This document shows positions 1 through 9,976 of a stretch of 64,000 nucleotides of DNA, piece after piece (the stretch's first letter is position 1; each line of letters begins with the position of its first letter). Source of the stretch: Arthrobacter pullicola (GTDB taxonomy: Bacteria; Actinomycetota; Actinomycetes; Actinomycetales; Micrococcaceae); contig NZ_JACSQC010000005.1 of the NCBI RefSeq assembly GCF_014836875.1, forward strand, positions 248,001-312,000, read 5' to 3'. The notes beneath the pieces are model-generated. The model had not been told where the DNA came from. It made no database searches and saw nothing but the letters and a program-made list of their open reading frames with translations. Made by a program: the position numbers and the translations under genes.

Positions 1-147
1 CCTAATGAGGATCGTGTCGCCGGGTTCGGCGTCGCCGTTCGGCAGATAGACGTCGGTGGCGAGTCGCACTCCGTCTCTCATGGGCACAAACTCCTCACCC
101 GCCAGGGGGCTTGTCGGGGCCGGCCCGATACTCACGATCTTGCTCAT
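1..147 (-). CDS. CocE/NonD family hydrolase, N-terminal fragment
   Basis: Only the first 49 codons are inside the window. The ATG at 147 is preceded by a GAGAGGA ribosome-binding site. The translation contains VPMRDGVRLATDVYLP around residues 21-36, the typical opening of the alpha/beta-hydrolase fold in CocE/NonD (peptidase S15-like) esterases and acylases. The catalytic residues lie outside the window, so substrate cannot be judged. The gene is divergent from a TetR-family regulator, and the gap between them holds an inverted repeat, so repression by that regulator is a reasonable inference. Family assignment rests on this short N-terminus alone. Confidence 0.7.
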   Translation of the reverse strand, partial: MSKIVSIGPAPTSPLAGEEFVPMRDGVRLATDVYLPNGDAEPGDTILIR

Positions 148-197
148 CCAGTGTCCTCTCGCATGGTGCGTTGAATGCACGATAGAGTGTTTAATAG

Positions 198-221
198 TTT
201 CTAGTCAATAGCGACTAAAAA
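198..221. promoter_or_regulatory. Candidate TetR operator
   Basis: An inverted repeat TTTCTAGTC-N6-GACTAAAAA (eight of nine arm positions pair) sits between the divergent hydrolase and TetR genes, 41 bases before the TetR start. Size, symmetry and position suit a TetR dimer site controlling both genes. Binding by the neighbouring regulator is inference. Confidence 0.6.
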
Positions 222-261
222 GCGGTCGACGGGTCCTGCCGTCCATCTGAAGGAGTTTTAT

Positions 262-888
262 ATGGGACGTCCCTCTGTCTCCGCCGAGCGCCGTCGCCAG
301 ATCCTCGAAGCTGCCATCCGCAGCCTCGCGGCGAACGGCTTGGCCGGAACCTCACTGGACCGGATCGCCGAGGAAGCTGGCATGGCACGTGGCCACATCC
401 GCCATTTCGCGGGAAACCGCGACGACATACTCACAGCGGCTGCGGTGCTGTTCTACTTCGGCGAGGTGCCGGACACAGACACCGATGCGCCTGAAATTTC
501 GAACGCCACATCATTCCTGCCCGGCGAGGCGAATACCATCACGGGCGCATTGGATTATCTGTTCGGGGTTTTTGCGGAGTCTGACGCAGAGAATACGGTC
601 TCGCTTGCCCTCGTCGACGCTGCGCGCACCAACCCGCGGATCCACGCGATCGTGCTTCGGGCGTACACGGGTTCGCAGAACGATCTGGCCTCACTGTTGG
701 CCAAGGCCCATCCTGAAGCCACGCCCGCTGCCTGCAGAAACGTCGCCTACGGCATCCTCACAATCGCCCTCGGGAACGTCTTCATGGCGGATATCGAGGT
801 ATCCGCGCAGCGCACCGCTGTGGCACGCCAGAGCGCCGAGCTGCTTGTCACAACGCTTTCAGAATCGCCTGGTCCGCGGGTGGGCTGA
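262..888 (+). CDS. TetR/AcrR family transcriptional regulator
   Basis: A 208-residue protein with an N-terminal TetR helix-turn-helix at about residues 10-55, including ILEAAIRSLAANGLAGTSL and the recognition region GMARGHIRHF. The rest is a helical ligand-binding and dimerisation domain with no recognisable ligand signature. The ATG follows an AAGGAG site by about six bases. It is divergent from the hydrolase gene ending the window on the left, with a good inverted repeat in the gap, so it probably represses itself and the hydrolase. The inducer is unknown and may be the hydrolase substrate. Confidence 0.9.
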   Translation: MGRPSVSAERRRQILEAAIRSLAANGLAGTSLDRIAEEAGMARGHIRHFAGNRDDILTAAAVLFYFGEVPDTDTDAPEISNATSFLPGEANTITGALDYLFGVFAESDAENTVSLALVDAARTNPRIHAIVLRAYTGSQNDLASLLAKAHPEATPAACRNVAYGILTIALGNVFMADIEVSAQRTAVARQSAELLVTTLSESPGPRVG

Positions 889-1317
889 CCCGGTGGGGTG
901 GAGTTCAAGCTGGACGGAGCGCTACCCGGCCATTATCCACTCCCATTCATGGCCCGCCCCCTGCCATGAAGGGGACAGCCCACTCCCCCGAAATGAAGGC
1001 CCAGGCCGGACAGATCGTCGTCGCGGGACCGAACAACGGCGATACGCCTTCCCACTCTTTGGTCACTCCTGAGGCTGAAGTGACCTCCCAGCCACAGCAG
1101 GCTACATAGAGTGGGAACGCGTGCACTCCGCCGCGACCACCGGAAGAAACATTCCCTAAACCTCTTCCCACAAAGCACTTTGTGCTGCAAACTACTTTGT
1201 ATGAACCACAGCATCCGCCCGGACCGGGTATCCGGCCCCCCTGCGCACCCCAGAGACGAAGCCACCGCAGGGGCAACGCCCGCAGATCCTCTCCCGAACG
1301 CAGCATAGCCTGGGCCG
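889..1317. other. Intergenic region with a palindrome
   Basis: No convincing gene is present in these 429 bases; short open frames here have atypical composition and no recognisable domain. The region holds a perfect inverted repeat at 1169-1184. A possible -10 element, TAGCCT, lies at 1306-1311 immediately before the next gene. Confidence 0.6.
1169..1184. promoter_or_regulatory. Perfect 16-bp palindromic operator candidate
   Basis: CACAAAG-CA-CTTTGTG is a perfect 7-bp inverted repeat with a 2-bp centre. A third half-site, ACTTTGT, follows at 1194-1200. It lies 134 bases upstream of a unit that encodes a small winged-helix regulator, so autoregulation by that protein is plausible but unproven. 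Confidence 0.5.
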
Positions 1318-1980
1318 GTGAACCCATCTCCGGAATCTGCTGCAGGGGACGACCGGGCACTGAACCTGCACGAGGCGCTGGCGGTCGTGCAGGATGCGGA
1401 GCGCTCGGCGCGGCGAAGCCTCACCGGAAACACCGCACTCGTCTACTTCCTGTGGGGACTGACCTGGGTCATCGGGTACGGCTCACTCTGGGGCAGCAAG
1501 TCGGGACGGCTGCCCCTGGAACCGCAAGCGGCACTGGGTATCCTCGGCGCCGCCCTGGCTGTGGCAACCGTGTCCACAGTAGTGATCTTCGCCCGGGGTT
1601 CCCGCGGTATCCGCGGACAGTCTGCCTTCCAGGGCGGAATGTACGGGACGGCCTGGGTGCTCGGCTTCACCGTGATGGGGGCACTCAGCGCAGCCATCGG
1701 CAGGGCTATCGATGACTTCTGGCTGCGCGGCATGCTCATCAACTCGATCGCGATCCTGATCGTGGGACTGCTCTACATCACGGGTGGCACCACCTTCAAT
1801 GACAAGCACCAGGCCTACCTGGGTGTGTGGCTGCTGCTCGTGACCGGCGCCGGGCTTATCTCCGGCCCTGATCATTTCCTGACGGTGTTCCTGTTCCTCG
1901 GTTCCACCGGCATGCTGACCGCCGCCGTCGTCGAGCACCTGCGCACCCGCAGGCACCGGACGGAAGCAGCTCATGCCTGA
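1318..1980 (+). CDS. Six-TM membrane protein of an ABC transporter/regulator unit
   Basis: A 220-residue integral membrane protein with about six hydrophobic segments (for example NTALVYFLWGLTWVIGYG, a segment near residues 75-95, and FLTVFLFLGSTGMLTAAVV near the end). I do not recognise a named family. The GTG start has no ribosome-binding site, but TAGCCT lies six bases upstream, matching the leaderless pattern seen repeatedly in this window. It overlaps the winged-helix regulator gene by eight bases, and an ABC ATPase and permease follow. It may be an accessory or sensor membrane component of that system; this is inference from context only. Confidence 0.75.
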   Translation: MNPSPESAAGDDRALNLHEALAVVQDAERSARRSLTGNTALVYFLWGLTWVIGYGSLWGSKSGRLPLEPQAALGILGAALAVATVSTVVIFARGSRGIRGQSAFQGGMYGTAWVLGFTVMGALSAAIGRAIDDFWLRGMLINSIAILIVGLLYITGGTTFNDKHQAYLGVWLLLVTGAGLISGPDHFLTVFLFLGSTGMLTAAVVEHLRTRRHRTEAAHA

Positions 1981-2269
1981 ACTCGATCCCGTTATCCACG
2001 CCGAATCCAGGCTTCGCACGCTGACCACGCTCAATGCGGTCGGCGAGAACAACCAGATCGCGTTCACCAAACTGCAGAAACTGCTCGAAATGACGGCGGG
2101 CAACCTCTCCACCCACCTCCGGAAGCTGGAAACGGCCGGCTACGTGGAAGTCACCAAGACCATCGAGGGCCGCACGCCGGCCACCTATGTCGGCATCACC
2201 CCGGAAGGCAAGGCAGCGTACGCGCGCTACCGCCGCAACCTGCAGGACCTGCTTTCCGGCCTTACCTAA
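1973..2269 (+). CDS. Small winged-helix transcriptional regulator
   Basis: A 98-residue winged-helix DNA-binding protein of the ArsR/MarR-like type that occurs beside ABC-2 exporters. The core LLEMTAGNLSTHLRKLETAGYVEVTK (helix 2, recognition helix, wing) spans about residues 36-61, and the C-terminus forms a dimerisation helix. There are no cysteine or metal-binding motifs. It overlaps the upstream membrane-protein gene, indicating translational coupling, and lies 54 bases before the ABC ATPase. It probably represses the unit, with the palindrome at 1169-1184 as the best candidate operator. Confidence 0.85.
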   Translation: MPELDPVIHAESRLRTLTTLNAVGENNQIAFTKLQKLLEMTAGNLSTHLRKLETAGYVEVTKTIEGRTPATYVGITPEGKAAYARYRRNLQDLLSGLT

Positions 2270-2323
2270 AGCCATACCTCATCTGCGGGCAACCACCAGC
2301 ACCAGTGCAAGGAGAAGCGAACC

Positions 2324-3277
2324 ATGAACATCCCCCGTCCCCGCGGCGGTCCACCGGCAGAAATCCTGGCGGCCGCACATTCCGTCAGCAAAAGCTACGG
2401 CGGCACCAAAGCACTTGACGCGGTAAGTTTCGCTGTCGGTGCAGGTGAAACCGTGGGACTCCTCGGCCCAAACGGAGCCGGCAAATCCACCCTGCTCAAC
2501 CTTCTGAGCGGGCTGCGGCAGCCAGACACCGGAACCGTCGAACTTTTCGGCCAGGATCCGCGCAGCCCGCTCTCCCGGCGGGAGCTGGGAACCACACCGC
2601 AGGCGACCTCCGTTCCGGCAACGCTGCGGGTGCGGGAAACCGTGGACTTTGTGGCTGCCCACTATCCAGATCCCATTCCAACACCGGAGCTGCTGGCCGA
2701 TTTCGGCCTGGGTTCAGCCGCCGGCAAGCAGTGCGGCGGGCTCTCCGGCGGGCAGCAGCGGCGGCTGCTGGTGGCGCTGGCGCTGGTCGGGCGTCCCCGT
2801 TTGGTGATCCTGGACGAGCCGACCACGGGCCTGGACGTCGAGGCCCGGGAGAGCCTCTGGGACCGCCTGGCGGAATACCGGACCGGCGGCGGAACGCTCC
2901 TCATCACCAGTCATTACCTCGAGGAGATCCAGACCCTGGCCAGCCGCGTCGTCGTGATTAACGAAGGCTCCGTGGTGGCGGACGGAAACGTGGACGAGAT
3001 CCGCGGCCGGGTCAGCGTGTCCCGGGTGTCCTTTCACACCGGGCTGCCGGCGTCGTCCTTCGAGATGATGCCCGGAACGGTGTCCGTGTCCGTGTCTGCT
3101 GCCGGTACCACCACCATCCTCACGCACGACGCCGACGAAACGGTCCGTCAGCTGGTGCGCGGCAATGTGGGGTTCAGCGGCCTGGAAGTGCACGCCGCGA
3201 GCCTCGAGGAGGCTTTTCTTTCCCTCACCCATTCCGGTGAGTCCGCTCCAGCCCCTGAACGGAGAGCAGCCCGATGA
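2324..3277 (+). CDS. ABC transporter ATP-binding protein (ABC-2 type exporter)
   Basis: A 317-residue ATPase energising the permease encoded directly downstream. Walker A is GPNGAGKST near residue 50, the signature is LSGGQQRR, and Walker B is LVILDEPTTGLD. An H-loop histidine follows in ITSHYLEE. A C-terminal extension of roughly 90 residues after the nucleotide-binding domain is usual for DrrA/CcmA-type drug or antibiotic exporters. The ATG at 2324 has a good AAGGAGAAG site. The stop overlaps the permease start (ATGA), so the two are made together. The exported substrate cannot be inferred. Confidence 0.93.
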   Translation: MNIPRPRGGPPAEILAAAHSVSKSYGGTKALDAVSFAVGAGETVGLLGPNGAGKSTLLNLLSGLRQPDTGTVELFGQDPRSPLSRRELGTTPQATSVPATLRVRETVDFVAAHYPDPIPTPELLADFGLGSAAGKQCGGLSGGQQRRLLVALALVGRPRLVILDEPTTGLDVEARESLWDRLAEYRTGGGTLLITSHYLEEIQTLASRVVVINEGSVVADGNVDEIRGRVSVSRVSFHTGLPASSFEMMPGTVSVSVSAAGTTTILTHDADETVRQLVRGNVGFSGLEVHAASLEEAFLSLTHSGESAPAPERRAAR

Positions 3278-4083
3278 GCAGCACCGCTACGGCACCCCCG
3301 AAGGAGACGAAATCGCAGCTGCACCTGATCCGCGCCCACACCCGGGCCCAGGTCCTGGAGCAGCTGCGGATTCCGGTGGCGGTCCTGTCCTCCACCATCT
3401 TCCCCACTCTGGCCCTGGTGTTTTTTGTGCTCCCCCAGACCGCGGTGACCGCGGATCCGGTGGCCTCTCTGACAGCGATCGCGCAGCTGGCAGCATTCGG
3501 CGTGATGAGCGCGTTCCTGTTCAATTACGGGATCGGAGTCGCGGAGGAACGGGCTAATCCGTGGAGCAGCTATGTGCGGACCCTGCCGGCGGGCGCAGTT
3601 CCGCCCACTGTAGCCCGGGCCCTGACCGCCATGATGTTCGCGTTCTTCGCGCTCGTGCCGGTGCTTGTGGTGGGTGCCCTGACCACCGCGGGGATGGACC
3701 TGTACCTTGACGGCACGTTGCCCTGGTGGCGGTTGCCGTTTTCTGTGGCGGTGTGGCTGGTATGCGGGCTGCCGTTCCTGTGCCTGGGACTAATGATCGG
3801 ATACCTGTGCACGTCCAAGGTGGCGATCGCGGTGACCCAGGTGGTCTTCTTCCCGCTGGCCTTCGCGGGTGGGATGATGCTGCCGCCGGAGATCTTCTCT
3901 GCCGGCCTGGATCTGTTCTCCCGGTTCCTGCCGTCCCGGGCCGCCAGGGACCTCTCCGTGTCAGCGCTCTCCGGCGAACCTTTCGAGCTGGGGGCCGTGA
4001 TCTGCTTCCTCGCCTGGACGGCGGCACTGGGTGCCGGGGCGGTCTGGGCCAACCGACGGGATCAGGGGCGGCGCTTCCGTTAG
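3274..4083 (+). CDS. ABC-2 type transporter permease
   Basis: A 269-residue membrane protein with six predicted helices and the layout of ABC-2 permeases (DrrB-like). The first helix, at about residues 30-55, contains VAVLSSTIFPTLALVFFVL. The loop with GGMMLPPEIF before the last helices is typical of the family. It overlaps the ATPase gene by four bases, which implies a dimeric exporter. It converges with hspR, with a short hairpin between the stops. Substrate is unknown. Confidence 0.9.
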   Translation: MSSTATAPPKETKSQLHLIRAHTRAQVLEQLRIPVAVLSSTIFPTLALVFFVLPQTAVTADPVASLTAIAQLAAFGVMSAFLFNYGIGVAEERANPWSSYVRTLPAGAVPPTVARALTAMMFAFFALVPVLVVGALTTAGMDLYLDGTLPWWRLPFSVAVWLVCGLPFLCLGLMIGYLCTSKVAIAVTQVVFFPLAFAGGMMLPPEIFSAGLDLFSRFLPSRAARDLSVSALSGEPFELGAVICFLAWTAALGAGAVWANRRDQGRRFR

Positions 4084-4096
4084 GCCAGCCGGAAGC
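4073..4096. terminator. Hairpin between convergent permease gene and hspR
   Basis: GCTTCCG and CGGAAGC form a 7-bp perfect stem with a 10-base loop spanning both stop codons. There is no T-tract, so it is a weak bidirectional terminator candidate at best. Confidence 0.4.
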
Positions 4097-4671
4097 TAGC
4101 GGGAACCGAAGAACTCGCCGCGGTCCGCGGTATAGCCCAGATCGGTTTCCGCGGCGCTGCCCTTACCGGCAGGCAGAGCCATCACCCGGCGGTTGAGCGC
4201 AGCCAGGGCAGCCAGTCCCAGCGGCCGGCCGCTGGACCTCGACGCCGGTGGACGCTGCCCGCGGGAGAGGGTGACGACGTCGCCCGCCAGTCCGGCAGCG
4301 AAGACGCGGCCCATGTCGGCGCTTCGCTGCTGGACCTGGTCCAGTTCCGCGGAAAGTTCATTGACGCGCGCCCGCAGCCCCGAAACCTGCTTCTGCAGCT
4401 CCATGATCCGCTTGATGCCCTCCAGGGAAACGCCCTCCTGGGAGAGGCGCTGCACCTCGCGCAGCATTTCAATGTCCCGCTGGGAGTACCGGCGCGAACG
4501 CCCGGGAGCACGGCTGGGGCTAACAATGCCGAGCCGGTCATACTGCCGCAGGGTCTGCGGATGCATGTCTGCGAGTTCAGCGGCAACGGAGATCACGAAG
4601 ATGGGTGCGTTAACGTCGATGCCCACTATCCTCACTCTCCCTCGCTGCTTGCTGGTTTGCGTGTTTGCCAT
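4096..4671 (-). CDS. hspR: HspR, MerR-family heat-shock repressor
   Basis: A 191-residue MerR-family protein and last gene of the dnaK operon. The N-terminal winged helix at about residues 20-90 carries the HspR hallmark MHPQTLRQYDRLGIVSPSRAPGRSRRYS. A coiled-coil stretch follows (QKQVSGLRARVNELSAELDQVQQ). In Streptomyces and Mycobacterium, HspR binds HAIR repeats and represses dnaK, with DnaK as co-repressor; two HAIR sites lie upstream of dnaK here. The basic, low-complexity C-terminus of about 70 residues is longer than in many homologues. The ATG has a GGAG site five bases upstream. Confidence 0.95.
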   Translation of the reverse strand: MANTQTSKQRGRVRIVGIDVNAPIFVISVAAELADMHPQTLRQYDRLGIVSPSRAPGRSRRYSQRDIEMLREVQRLSQEGVSLEGIKRIMELQKQVSGLRARVNELSAELDQVQQRSADMGRVFAAGLAGDVVTLSRGQRPPASRSSGRPLGLAALAALNRRVMALPAGKGSAAETDLGYTADRGEFFGSR

Positions 4672-4704
4672 ACTAGCTCCGGTCCGCTCCGAAGCCGGGG
4701 AGGG

Positions 4705-5694
4705 CTACAGCCGCGCCTTGGCGGCCAGCCCGGCCCGCGGATCTTCACCCTTGGTCGCCTCGGCGAAGGCTTCAACCGCAGCCTTCGCGTCCTTGCTCAG
4801 GTGGGAAGGAACGGCGACGTCGACCGTCACCAGGAGGTCGCCGTTACCCTTTGGCGTGTGGACACCCCGCCCCTTGACCCGCAGTGTCCGGCCGGACGGA
4901 GTGCCTGCGGGAACCTTGAGCTTGACCCGGTCCGCCGTCAGGGTAGGCACCTCGATCGTGGCACCGAGGGCGGCTTCGGGGAAGGTGATGGGTACATGGA
5001 TGCGGATGTTGTTGCCGTCCCGCACAAAGAAGTCATGCGGCGTGACATGCACCGTGACTATGAGGTCTCCGTTACCGGCCGCCCCGGGCATGCCTTTGCC
5101 GCGGACCCGGATCTTCTGGCCGTCCTTCACCCCGGCGGGCACCCGCACCTCGACGACTTCGCCGCTCGGCTCGCGCAGCCCAATCACGGTTCCGTTGATC
5201 GAACCGGCAAAGGAAATGGTGGTGCTGGCCGTCCGGTCCGCGCCCTTCTGCGGCGGCGCGGACGTAAAGCCGCCGCCGAATCCGCCGCCGCCAAACAGAT
5301 CGGCGAATTCCGGGGGGATGTTGCTGCCGCCTGCGTTGAAGGAACTCCCCCGCCGGCTGCGTCCGGCGGACTGATTGAACAGGCCGCCGAAAATGTCCTC
5401 GAATCCCGCGCCTGCGCCCCCGGCGGGACCTCCGCCGCCGGCCGTGAACCGGGCGCCGCTGCCCATGGCACGGATTGCGTCATACTGCTGGCGCTCCTCG
5501 GCATCGGAAAGCACCGAATAAGCCTCGGAGACGTCCTTGAACATCTTCTCCGCGGAGGGATCATCCTGGTTCTGGTCCGGGTGGTACTTGCGCGCCAGCT
5601 TCCGGTACGACTTCTTGATGTCAGCTTCGGAAGCATCCTTGGGAACACCCAGAATCTTGTAGAAATCCTTGTCGACCCAATCCTGACTAGCCAA
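4705..5694 (-). CDS. dnaJ: DnaJ-family J-domain co-chaperone lacking the zinc finger
   Basis: A 329-residue Hsp40 that delivers substrates to DnaK and stimulates its ATPase. The J domain spans about residues 8-75 with the HPD motif in YHPDQN. A long Gly/Phe-rich linker (residues ~78-140) is followed by two beta-barrel C-terminal substrate-binding domains (for example [19 protein letters not shown]). None of the four CxxCxGxG motifs of classical DnaJ is present, so this is a class B (CbpA-like) J protein. It lies 97 bases after grpE, behind a strong intercistronic hairpin, and 33 bases before hspR. Confidence 0.95.
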   Translation of the reverse strand: MASQDWVDKDFYKILGVPKDASEADIKKSYRKLARKYHPDQNQDDPSAEKMFKDVSEAYSVLSDAEERQQYDAIRAMGSGARFTAGGGGPAGGAGAGFEDIFGGLFNQSAGRSRRGSSFNAGGSNIPPEFADLFGGGGFGGGFTSAPPQKGADRTASTTISFAGSINGTVIGLREPSGEVVEVRVPAGVKDGQKIRVRGKGMPGAAGNGDLIVTVHVTPHDFFVRDGNNIRIHVPITFPEAALGATIEVPTLTADRVKLKVPAGTPSGRTLRVKGRGVHTPKGNGDLLVTVDVAVPSHLSKDAKAAVEAFAEATKGEDPRAGLAAKARL

Positions 5695-5750
5695 TTGGTG
5701 TCCCCTTCCTCATGTCTTGCCTACAACGCTGGATCCGGTTCTCCACCGGC

Positions 5751-5786
5751 GATGCCCGGGACCGCCGTGTGGCGGCCCCGGGCATC
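5751..5786 (-). other. Strong intercistronic hairpin between grpE and dnaJ
   Basis: GATGCCCGGG-A-CCGCC, a GTGT tetraloop, then GGCGG-C-CCCGGGCATC form a 15-bp stem with one internal A-C mismatch, beginning five bases after the grpE stop. No T-tract follows in the direction of transcription, so it is not a classical terminator. It may protect the upstream dnaK-grpE mRNA or lower expression of dnaJ-hspR. Confidence 0.7.
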
Positions 5787-5791
5787 AACTG

Positions 5792-6412
5792 CTACTGCTC
5801 CGGAACGGAGACGATTACCTGTGCCGCGCGGAGCACCCGGTCATTCGCCTTGTATCCGGTGCGCAGAATCTGCGTAACGGTGTCGGACTGGACGTCCGGG
5901 CTTTGCTGCTGGATCAGTGCTTCGTGGATGTTCGGATCGAAATCCACTCCGGTCTCATCGATCCGGCTCATGCCGTAACCCTTGAGCGTGTTTTCCAGCT
6001 TCACCGCGATCGAGGCGAAAGGACCCTCGGCGAGGTCCCCGTGCTGGCGGGCGGCCTCGATGTCGTCCAGGACGGGCAGCAGGGAATTGAGCATTCCGAT
6101 CACTGCCATTTCCCGGGCAACGTCGCGGTCCCGCTCCACGCGCTTGCGGTAGTTGACGTACTCAGCCTGCAGCCGGAGCAGGTCGTTGCGAAGTTCGAAC
6201 GCTTCAGCCGAACCTGCGTCCTCCTTCGCGCCGCTGCCGGCGCTGTTCAAGATTTCCTCGGCCTGGGACAGTGCGTCGCCCTCGGCTCCAGGAGCACCCT
6301 CCGCAGCAGACTGGGCGTCCGCTGCGGAGGAACCTGCCTGCGCCGGCTGCGGATCCTCGTTCTCCTCCGGCTGTCCGGCGGGGTTCTGGTTTCCGTTGCC
6401 ATCAGCAGCCAT
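5792..6412 (-). CDS. grpE: GrpE nucleotide exchange factor
   Basis: A 206-residue GrpE that releases ADP from DnaK. An acidic, Ala/Glu-rich N-terminus (about 65 residues) precedes the long coiled coil (LRNDLLRLQAEYVNYRKRVERDRD) and the C-terminal beta domain, including GMSRIDETGVDFDPNIHEAL, which closely matches the family. The start lies two bases after the dnaK stop, so the pair is tightly coupled. It is the second gene of the heat-shock operon. Confidence 0.97.
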   Translation of the reverse strand: MAADGNGNQNPAGQPEENEDPQPAQAGSSAADAQSAAEGAPGAEGDALSQAEEILNSAGSGAKEDAGSAEAFELRNDLLRLQAEYVNYRKRVERDRDVAREMAVIGMLNSLLPVLDDIEAARQHGDLAEGPFASIAVKLENTLKGYGMSRIDETGVDFDPNIHEALIQQQSPDVQSDTVTQILRTGYKANDRVLRAAQVIVSVPEQ

Positions 6413-6414
6413 GA

Positions 6415-8394
<1,980 letters not shown>

Positions 8395-8395
<1 letters not shown>

Positions 8396-8422
8396 CTTTA
8401 CTCCGTGCGGTTCTTTTGTCAA
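8395..8422 (-). promoter_or_regulatory. dnaK promoter
   Basis: Read on the minus strand, a consensus -35 TTGACA (8417-8422) and -10 TAAAGT (8395-8400) are separated by 16 bases. This is a strong SigA-type promoter, in line with control by repression from the two HAIR sites and not by an alternative sigma factor. Confidence 0.85.
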
Positions 8423-8426
8423 CCAG

Positions 8427-8449
8427 AGTTGAGTGACACCGACTCAACT
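8427..8449. promoter_or_regulatory. HAIR site 2 (HspR operator)
   Basis: AGTTGAGT-GACACCG-ACTCAACT is a perfect 8-bp inverted repeat with the 7-base spacer typical of HAIR. It lies just upstream of the -35, with its centre 52 bp (about five helical turns) from the centre of site 1. Confidence 0.93.
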
Positions 8450-8621
8450 TTGATATCCAGTAAACCGCAGGCGCTCCTTCTATGAAGGCACCGGCAGCAG
8501 GCGCTGCACAAGGGTCCGCGGAATCCTGTGGACAGCGGCACCCAATCCCCGCGGCAGCCGCCCGAGGACACGCGGCGTCTCAGAGCCGGGCTGGTTCCCT
8601 CTCTCCGCGTATCGTCCTGCT

Positions 8622-9425
8622 ATGCCCCAGGACACGTATTCGCACGGCCACCACCGCAGCGTCGTCAGCGCCCACGCCACCCGGACGGCGGCGGACTCAG
8701 CCGGCTACCTCATCCCGCATCTGCGTCCCGGCCTGCGGATCCTCGACGTTGGCTGCGGCCCCGGCAGCATCACCGTGGACCTCGCCGCCCTGGTCGCACC
8801 GGGACAGGTCACTGGACTGGACCGTTCCGAGGACGTCCTGGTCCAGGCGCGGACACTCGCCGCTGAGCGCGGCGCCACGAACACGGAGTTCGTTTCCGGG
8901 AACGTCTACGACCTCGATTTTCCAGATGACACGTTCGACGTCGTCCATGCCCACCAGGTACTCCAGCACCTCACCGATCCGGTGGCGGCACTGCATGAAA
9001 TGCGCCGGGTCACCCGCCCGGGCGGAGTCGTGGCTGTGCGGGACGCCGACTACCACGGCATGAGCTGGTATCCCGAGGTCCCGGAGCTGACGGACTGGAT
9101 GGAGATCTACCAGCAGATCGCCCGCGGCAACCGAGCCGAGCCCGACGCCGGCCGCCGGTTGATCAGCTGGGCGCTGGACGCCGGGTTCAGCGAACTCGTT
9201 CCCTCCTCCACCAGCTGGGTTTATGCCACCGGGGACCGCCGGAAGTGGCTCGCCGGAGCCTGGTCCCAGCGGATCCTCCACTCGGCATTCGCCGAGCAGG
9301 CCCTCGAGCGGGGCCTGGCCTCGCAGGAAGAGCTGGAACGGATGGCGGAGGGCTGGAAGCGCTGGGCTGAAGCACCGGGCGGCTGGTTCCTGATGCCCAG
9401 CGGGGAGCTCCTCGCCCGGGTCTGA
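8622..9425 (+). CDS. Class I SAM-dependent methyltransferase
   Basis: A 267-residue methyltransferase. Motif I is ILDVGCGPGSITVDLA near residues 35-50 and binds S-adenosylmethionine. GLDRSEDVLVQAR gives the acidic residue after strand 2, and FDVVHAHQVLQHLTDP matches motif IV of UbiE/Methyltransf_11-type enzymes. The substrate cannot be told. The ATG has no ribosome-binding site, but TATCGT lies six bases upstream, suggesting a leaderless transcript. It is divergent from dnaK and 44 bases upstream of a phosphatase gene that has its own leaderless-type promoter. Confidence 0.9.
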   Translation: MPQDTYSHGHHRSVVSAHATRTAADSAGYLIPHLRPGLRILDVGCGPGSITVDLAALVAPGQVTGLDRSEDVLVQARTLAAERGATNTEFVSGNVYDLDFPDDTFDVVHAHQVLQHLTDPVAALHEMRRVTRPGGVVAVRDADYHGMSWYPEVPELTDWMEIYQQIARGNRAEPDAGRRLISWALDAGFSELVPSSTSWVYATGDRRKWLAGAWSQRILHSAFAEQALERGLASQEELERMAEGWKRWAEAPGGWFLMPSGELLARV

Positions 9426-9469
9426 GCACCACTGCCCGGACACGGCGGGCCGCTGGGTACGCTTAACCG

Positions 9470-9976
9470 ATGTACCGCATCATTACGGTCTGCACCGGAA
9501 ACATCTGCCGTTCACCCATGGCCCAGTTCTGCCTGGCCCGCGCCTTCAGCGACGCCCAGTTGGCGAATCAGGTGTCGGTGGACTCAGCCGGTGTCACCGG
9601 CTGGGAAGCGGGCCGCCCGATGGACCCCCGCACCGCCGCCGAGCTGCTCAAGCATGACTTCCCCGAACCGCCGCTGGAGAGCTTCCGGGCCAGGGCCTTT
9701 GAACCGGAGTGGTACCGCAGCCGGGACCTGATCCTGGCCCTGGACTACGGCCATTTGACTCATCTGCTGGCCGAAGCCCCGGAGTCCGGACAGGACAGAA
9801 TCCGGATGCTGCGCAGTTTTGACCCGGCCGCTGCAGCGCTGTCCCTGGAGCAGCAGGGCATCGAAGATCCCTGGTACGGAGACATGTCGGATTTTGATTC
9901 CTCCTACGCCCTGATCCAGGCTGCGGTTCCCGGCGTGGTGGACTTTGTCCGCAGCGCCCTGGCGGAGCGGCGCTGA
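9470..9976 (+). CDS. Low-molecular-weight protein-tyrosine phosphatase
   Basis: A 168-residue LMW-PTP. The active-site P-loop CTGNICRS (C-X5-R) is at residues 8-15, as in all members. The C-terminal general-acid loop is DPWYGD, matching the usual D-P/P-W motif. It removes phosphate from phosphotyrosine proteins in the cytoplasm. TACGCT six bases before the ATG suggests a leaderless mRNA. The stop overlaps the next start by one base (TGATG), coupling it to a P-loop kinase-PabB fusion, an unusual partner. Confidence 0.95.
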   Translation: MYRIITVCTGNICRSPMAQFCLARAFSDAQLANQVSVDSAGVTGWEAGRPMDPRTAAELLKHDFPEPPLESFRARAFEPEWYRSRDLILALDYGHLTHLLAEAPESGQDRIRMLRSFDPAAAALSLEQQGIEDPWYGDMSDFDSSYALIQAAVPGVVDFVRSALAERR

